Below are positions 61,541 through 64,000 of a DNA stretch of 64,000 nucleotides, piece by piece; position 1 is the stretch's first letter, and the number at the start of each line of letters is the position of its first letter. The notes under the pieces were generated by a model. It was not told the DNA's origin and did no database searches. It worked only from the letters and a program-made list of their open reading frames with translations. Origin of the DNA: Zeugodacus cucurbitae (lineage: Eukaryota > Arthropoda > Insecta > Diptera > Tephritidae); NCBI RefSeq assembly GCF_028554725.1, contig NC_071669.1, forward strand, positions 53,747,001-53,811,000. Direction: 5' to 3'. The position numbers and the translations under genes are program-made.

Positions 61541-61544
61541 CTTC

Positions 61545-61760
61545 TCTATGTCTCTAGGTCGATTAAATCGTTTTATATCGATCTTGGAGATTTGTGGCAA
61601 CATTAACCCAACAAAATATTTGTAGAGATCTGTTTGCATCCCAAACTTATTCTCAACTTAAAATGTCACTTTTTGAGCCGAATTCTCGACATTTCCGGGA
61701 AATTTTGCTTTTCTTTTTTAATTCCAAGAAAAATGAAGTGGAAGCGAAGTTGTAGACCTA
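61545..61760 (+). mobile_element. MITE-sized mariner relic of the 38.5-kb family
   Basis: It matches the 5' untranslated part of the 38508-39367 element and the start of its ORF (ATGTCACTTTTTGAGCCGAA) through TTCCAAGAAAAA, then joins directly to the right terminal repeat GCGAAGTTGTAGACCTAA. All of the catalytic region is gone. The left terminal repeat is missing. Confidence 0.8.
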
Positions 61761-62373
61761 ATATTTAAATATATCTTCAATATTTACCATACAATTAATT
61801 GAATTCTTAAGATCCAAAAAAAGCATGTTTTTGTTGTAGATGGTATGATCATATGCCTCCGCGGGGTAGCAAATTGCCAAATTTATTATGATCTTGCGCT
61901 AGTCTTCTACAACTTTTTGGGACCTAGCTTTCCAGTCGTTAGAATTCCGGATGATTGTATCTGAATCTCGTCTCAGAGCATGTCTGAGTCAGCCCCATTT
62001 TCATTTGAGGATTTCGAACTATAGGGGTGTTCGATTTATGCGTTGAAAAATCGCTATACTATTTGTAGACAAATATTTTTATCGCAAATTTTAATTTAAT
62101 TGTTTAGTTTTTGTATTATCAGCTGCAGTTCTGTCATCATTTGAAATGCAGTTTTGAGTTTTTTAGAGATTGATTGACAGACCTAGTTCTTGGATCTCAA
62201 GTTTCCTGTGTTTCCACCTTGCTTACTAACCTCAATAGATTGTCTTGTCGATCTCACTATGGACATTCTTTCCAGTTGCCTTTTTTATACCCTTTTTTGT
62301 AAACCCTTTGGCTTCCATTCACCAATTGAACTCTGGACCTGTTGATCTCACCTCTAATTTTCGAATATTTAGA
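61761..62373. other. Non-coding stretch
   Basis: Nothing is recognised. Confidence 0.4.
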
Positions 62374-62470
62374 TTAAGGGGGTCATCCCATGTAACGACC
62401 TGTTTTTTAGTAATTTTTTTAGAATTTTTTTTTCGATGACCAGGAAATAGATAGGACCTTAAATTTATTA
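62374..62470. mobile_element. TTAA-bounded element copy c, left half
   Basis: TTAAGGGGGTCATCCCATGT matches the reversed right end of copies a and b. The sequence is interrupted after TTTATTAT by the DINE-like element and resumes at 63920. Confidence 0.7.
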
Positions 62471-63919
62471 TTATACTCTCGCAACCTGTTGCACAGAGTA
62501 TCATAGTTTTGTTCACATAACGGTTGTTTGTGTCACCAAGAAATATAAGAGTTAGATATGGGGTTATATATACATAAATGATCAGGATGACGAGTAGATT
62601 TGAAATCCGGATGTCTGTCCGTCCGTCTGTCCGTCTGTCCGTCTGTCCGTGCAAGCGATAACTTGAGTAAAAATTAAGATATCTTAATGAAACTTGGAAC
62701 ACATGTTCCTTGTCACCCTGAGGAGGTTGCTTTCGAAAATGCGCAAAATCGGTCCACTGCCACGCCCACAAAATGGAGGAAACCGAAAACCTATACAGTG
62801 TCATAACTAAGCCATAAATAAAGTTATGAAAATGAAATTTGGAACATAGGATCCCATAAGGGAGGGGTACATTTGGATGTAATTTTTTTGGAAAAGTGGG
62901 CGTGACCCCGCCCTCAAATAAGTTTTTTTGTATATAACTCGCAAACCAATAAAGCTATATAAGCCAAACTTTCTGCAGTCGTTTCTTTTAGCCATTTCCT
63001 TATACAGTCCAAAAATGAAAGAAATCGGATAATAACCACGCCCACCTCCCATACAAAAGTTAGGTTGAAAATTACGAAAAGTGGGTTAACTCCCTAACGA
63101 AAAACGCCAGAAACACCAAATTTTACATAAGAAATGGCAGAAGAAAGCTGCACTGAGATTTTTTTACAAAATGGAAAATGGGCGTGGCGTCGCCCACTTA
63201 TGGGTCAAAAACCATATCTCAAGAACTATTCGACCGATTTCAATGAAATTCGGTATATAACACTTTCTTGACACCCTGATGACACGGGTGGAATATGGGC
63301 GAAATCGGTTCACAACTACGTCTACTTCCCATATAACCCAATTTTGAATTCCATCTGATTCGTTCACTTTATAATGTATTCATAAGGAACCAATGAAGCT
63401 AGCGGAATAAAACTTTACACAAATACTGTATTTGAGCTGTGACATCACTTGTGGAAAAATTGTCAAAATCGGACCATGACTTTTCAAGGCCCCTGATATC
63501 AAACATGAAGAACTCAGTGCCTAAGGTTAATTTTTCACCGAAAATATAGGTAAATCCCTCAGATAATTTAATGTAATTCATTCCCTCTGAATTTTTTTCT
63601 TATAACAGTTTCTCTCTGTACCTGAAATGGTAAAAATCGGGTCATAACTTCCCCCAGATCCTATATACCTAATTATAAGTAATATTAAATTAAGTGATCG
63701 TATAGTCTTCGATACATTGTATCTTGGTGGTGAAAACGGGTGAAATCGGTTTAGGAATTACCTGAGTCCCCATATACTATTTATGATTATTTTCGTTATT
63801 CTATTGAACTTTATGCCGAATATATGGGTCGAATTGTGTTGTCTTTATAAAATTACATCAATAAATTGCGAGAGTATAAAATGTTCGGTTACACCCGAAC
63901 TTAGCCCTTCCTTACTTGT
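62471..63919 (+). mobile_element. Full-length DINE-1/helentron-like non-autonomous element
   Basis: Subterminal inverted repeats TATACTCTCGCAA (62472-62484) and TTGCGAGAGTATA (63866-63878) are perfect over 13 bp. A (GTCY)n tract lies at 62613-62650, and a 6-bp stem hairpin GTTCGG-ttacac-CCGAAC at 63883-63900 is close to the 3' end. This set (subterminal repeats, GTCY microsatellite, 3' hairpin, insertion between Ts) is the plan of DINE-1/HINE elements of flies. No Rep/helicase is encoded, so it depends on a partner. Its borders are set by the interrupted TTAA element. Confidence 0.8.
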
Positions 63920-64000
63920 TATTTATTAACGTATGTTTCGACAGTATAAATATAAATTTTCAGCTAAAAATATTGTGTAGTACAGCTTTCAGAACACATC
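63920..64000. mobile_element. TTAA-bounded element copy c, right half (runs off window)
   Basis: ATTTATTAACGTATGTTTCG and the following sequence match, in reverse complement, copy a around 1530-1605. The element continues past the window end. Confidence 0.65.

Noticed and set aside
1..64000. CRISPR arrays, operons, Shine-Dalgarno sites
   Set aside because: The sequence is eukaryotic; the regularly spaced repeats found are minisatellites with degenerate units and no spacers.

Overview
The window looks like nuclear DNA of a higher fly, most likely a tephritid fruit fly. It is AT-rich and has long introns, CAA/CAG (opa) runs and many fly transposon families: mariner, DDE_3-type Tc1/mariner relatives, RTE and RNase H-bearing LINEs, a gypsy-like solo LTR and DINE-1/helentron-like elements. 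The genus is an inference. Nothing bacterial is present.

Three genic signals stand out. (1) A large plus-strand gene is seen as five internal coding exons at 12.6-14.5, 17.4-18.0, 18.3-19.4, 21.4-22.4 and 25.0-25.3 kb. All junctions agree in reading phase (1642 codons in total), and the product is a disordered Ser/Thr/Gly/Asn-rich protein with repeated RSF[D/E] and RSLTPE motifs. I cannot name it. A further plus-strand exon at 48.66-49.40 kb has its own ATG and 5' leader. It ends in the same phase and with the same last two bases as the 25 kb exon, so it may be an alternative first exon of the same gene. The shared downstream exons would lie beyond 64 kb. (2) An intact four-exon minus-strand gene at 42.08-43.87 kb encodes a secreted fibrinogen-related protein of 363 residues. 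(3) Three short minus-strand exon-like segments (10.0, 30.0, 36.4 kb) could belong to an unidentified membrane protein gene. This is weak.

The rest is intronic or intergenic and packed with repeats: TTAA-bounded non-coding elements (0.5-1.1 kb), DINE-1-like elements (one inserted in a TTAA element at 62.4-64.0 kb, another carrying a nested TTAA element at 30.9-32.2 kb), a clean solo LTR with 4-bp duplications at 14.7-15.1 kb, internally deleted mariners at 34.4, 38.5 and 61.5 kb, a Tigger/pogo-like MITE at 37.6 kb, three decayed DDE_3-type transposase copies, three RTE tails, four RNase H-LINE tails, and several tandem repeats (15.4, 25.4, 56.0, 59.7 kb).

The least conventional signals are these: a conserved ~50-bp core block recurring inside otherwise different non-coding elements; a 2-kb stretch after the 18.3-kb exon with sixteen ACTAAY (STAR/HOW/Quaking-type) sites and seven CTCACCA sites; nine copies of TGGCAAC[C/T]CT dispersed in AT-rich DNA; and the phase-matched alternative N-termini. 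No alignment or database search was possible, so identities are by eye.
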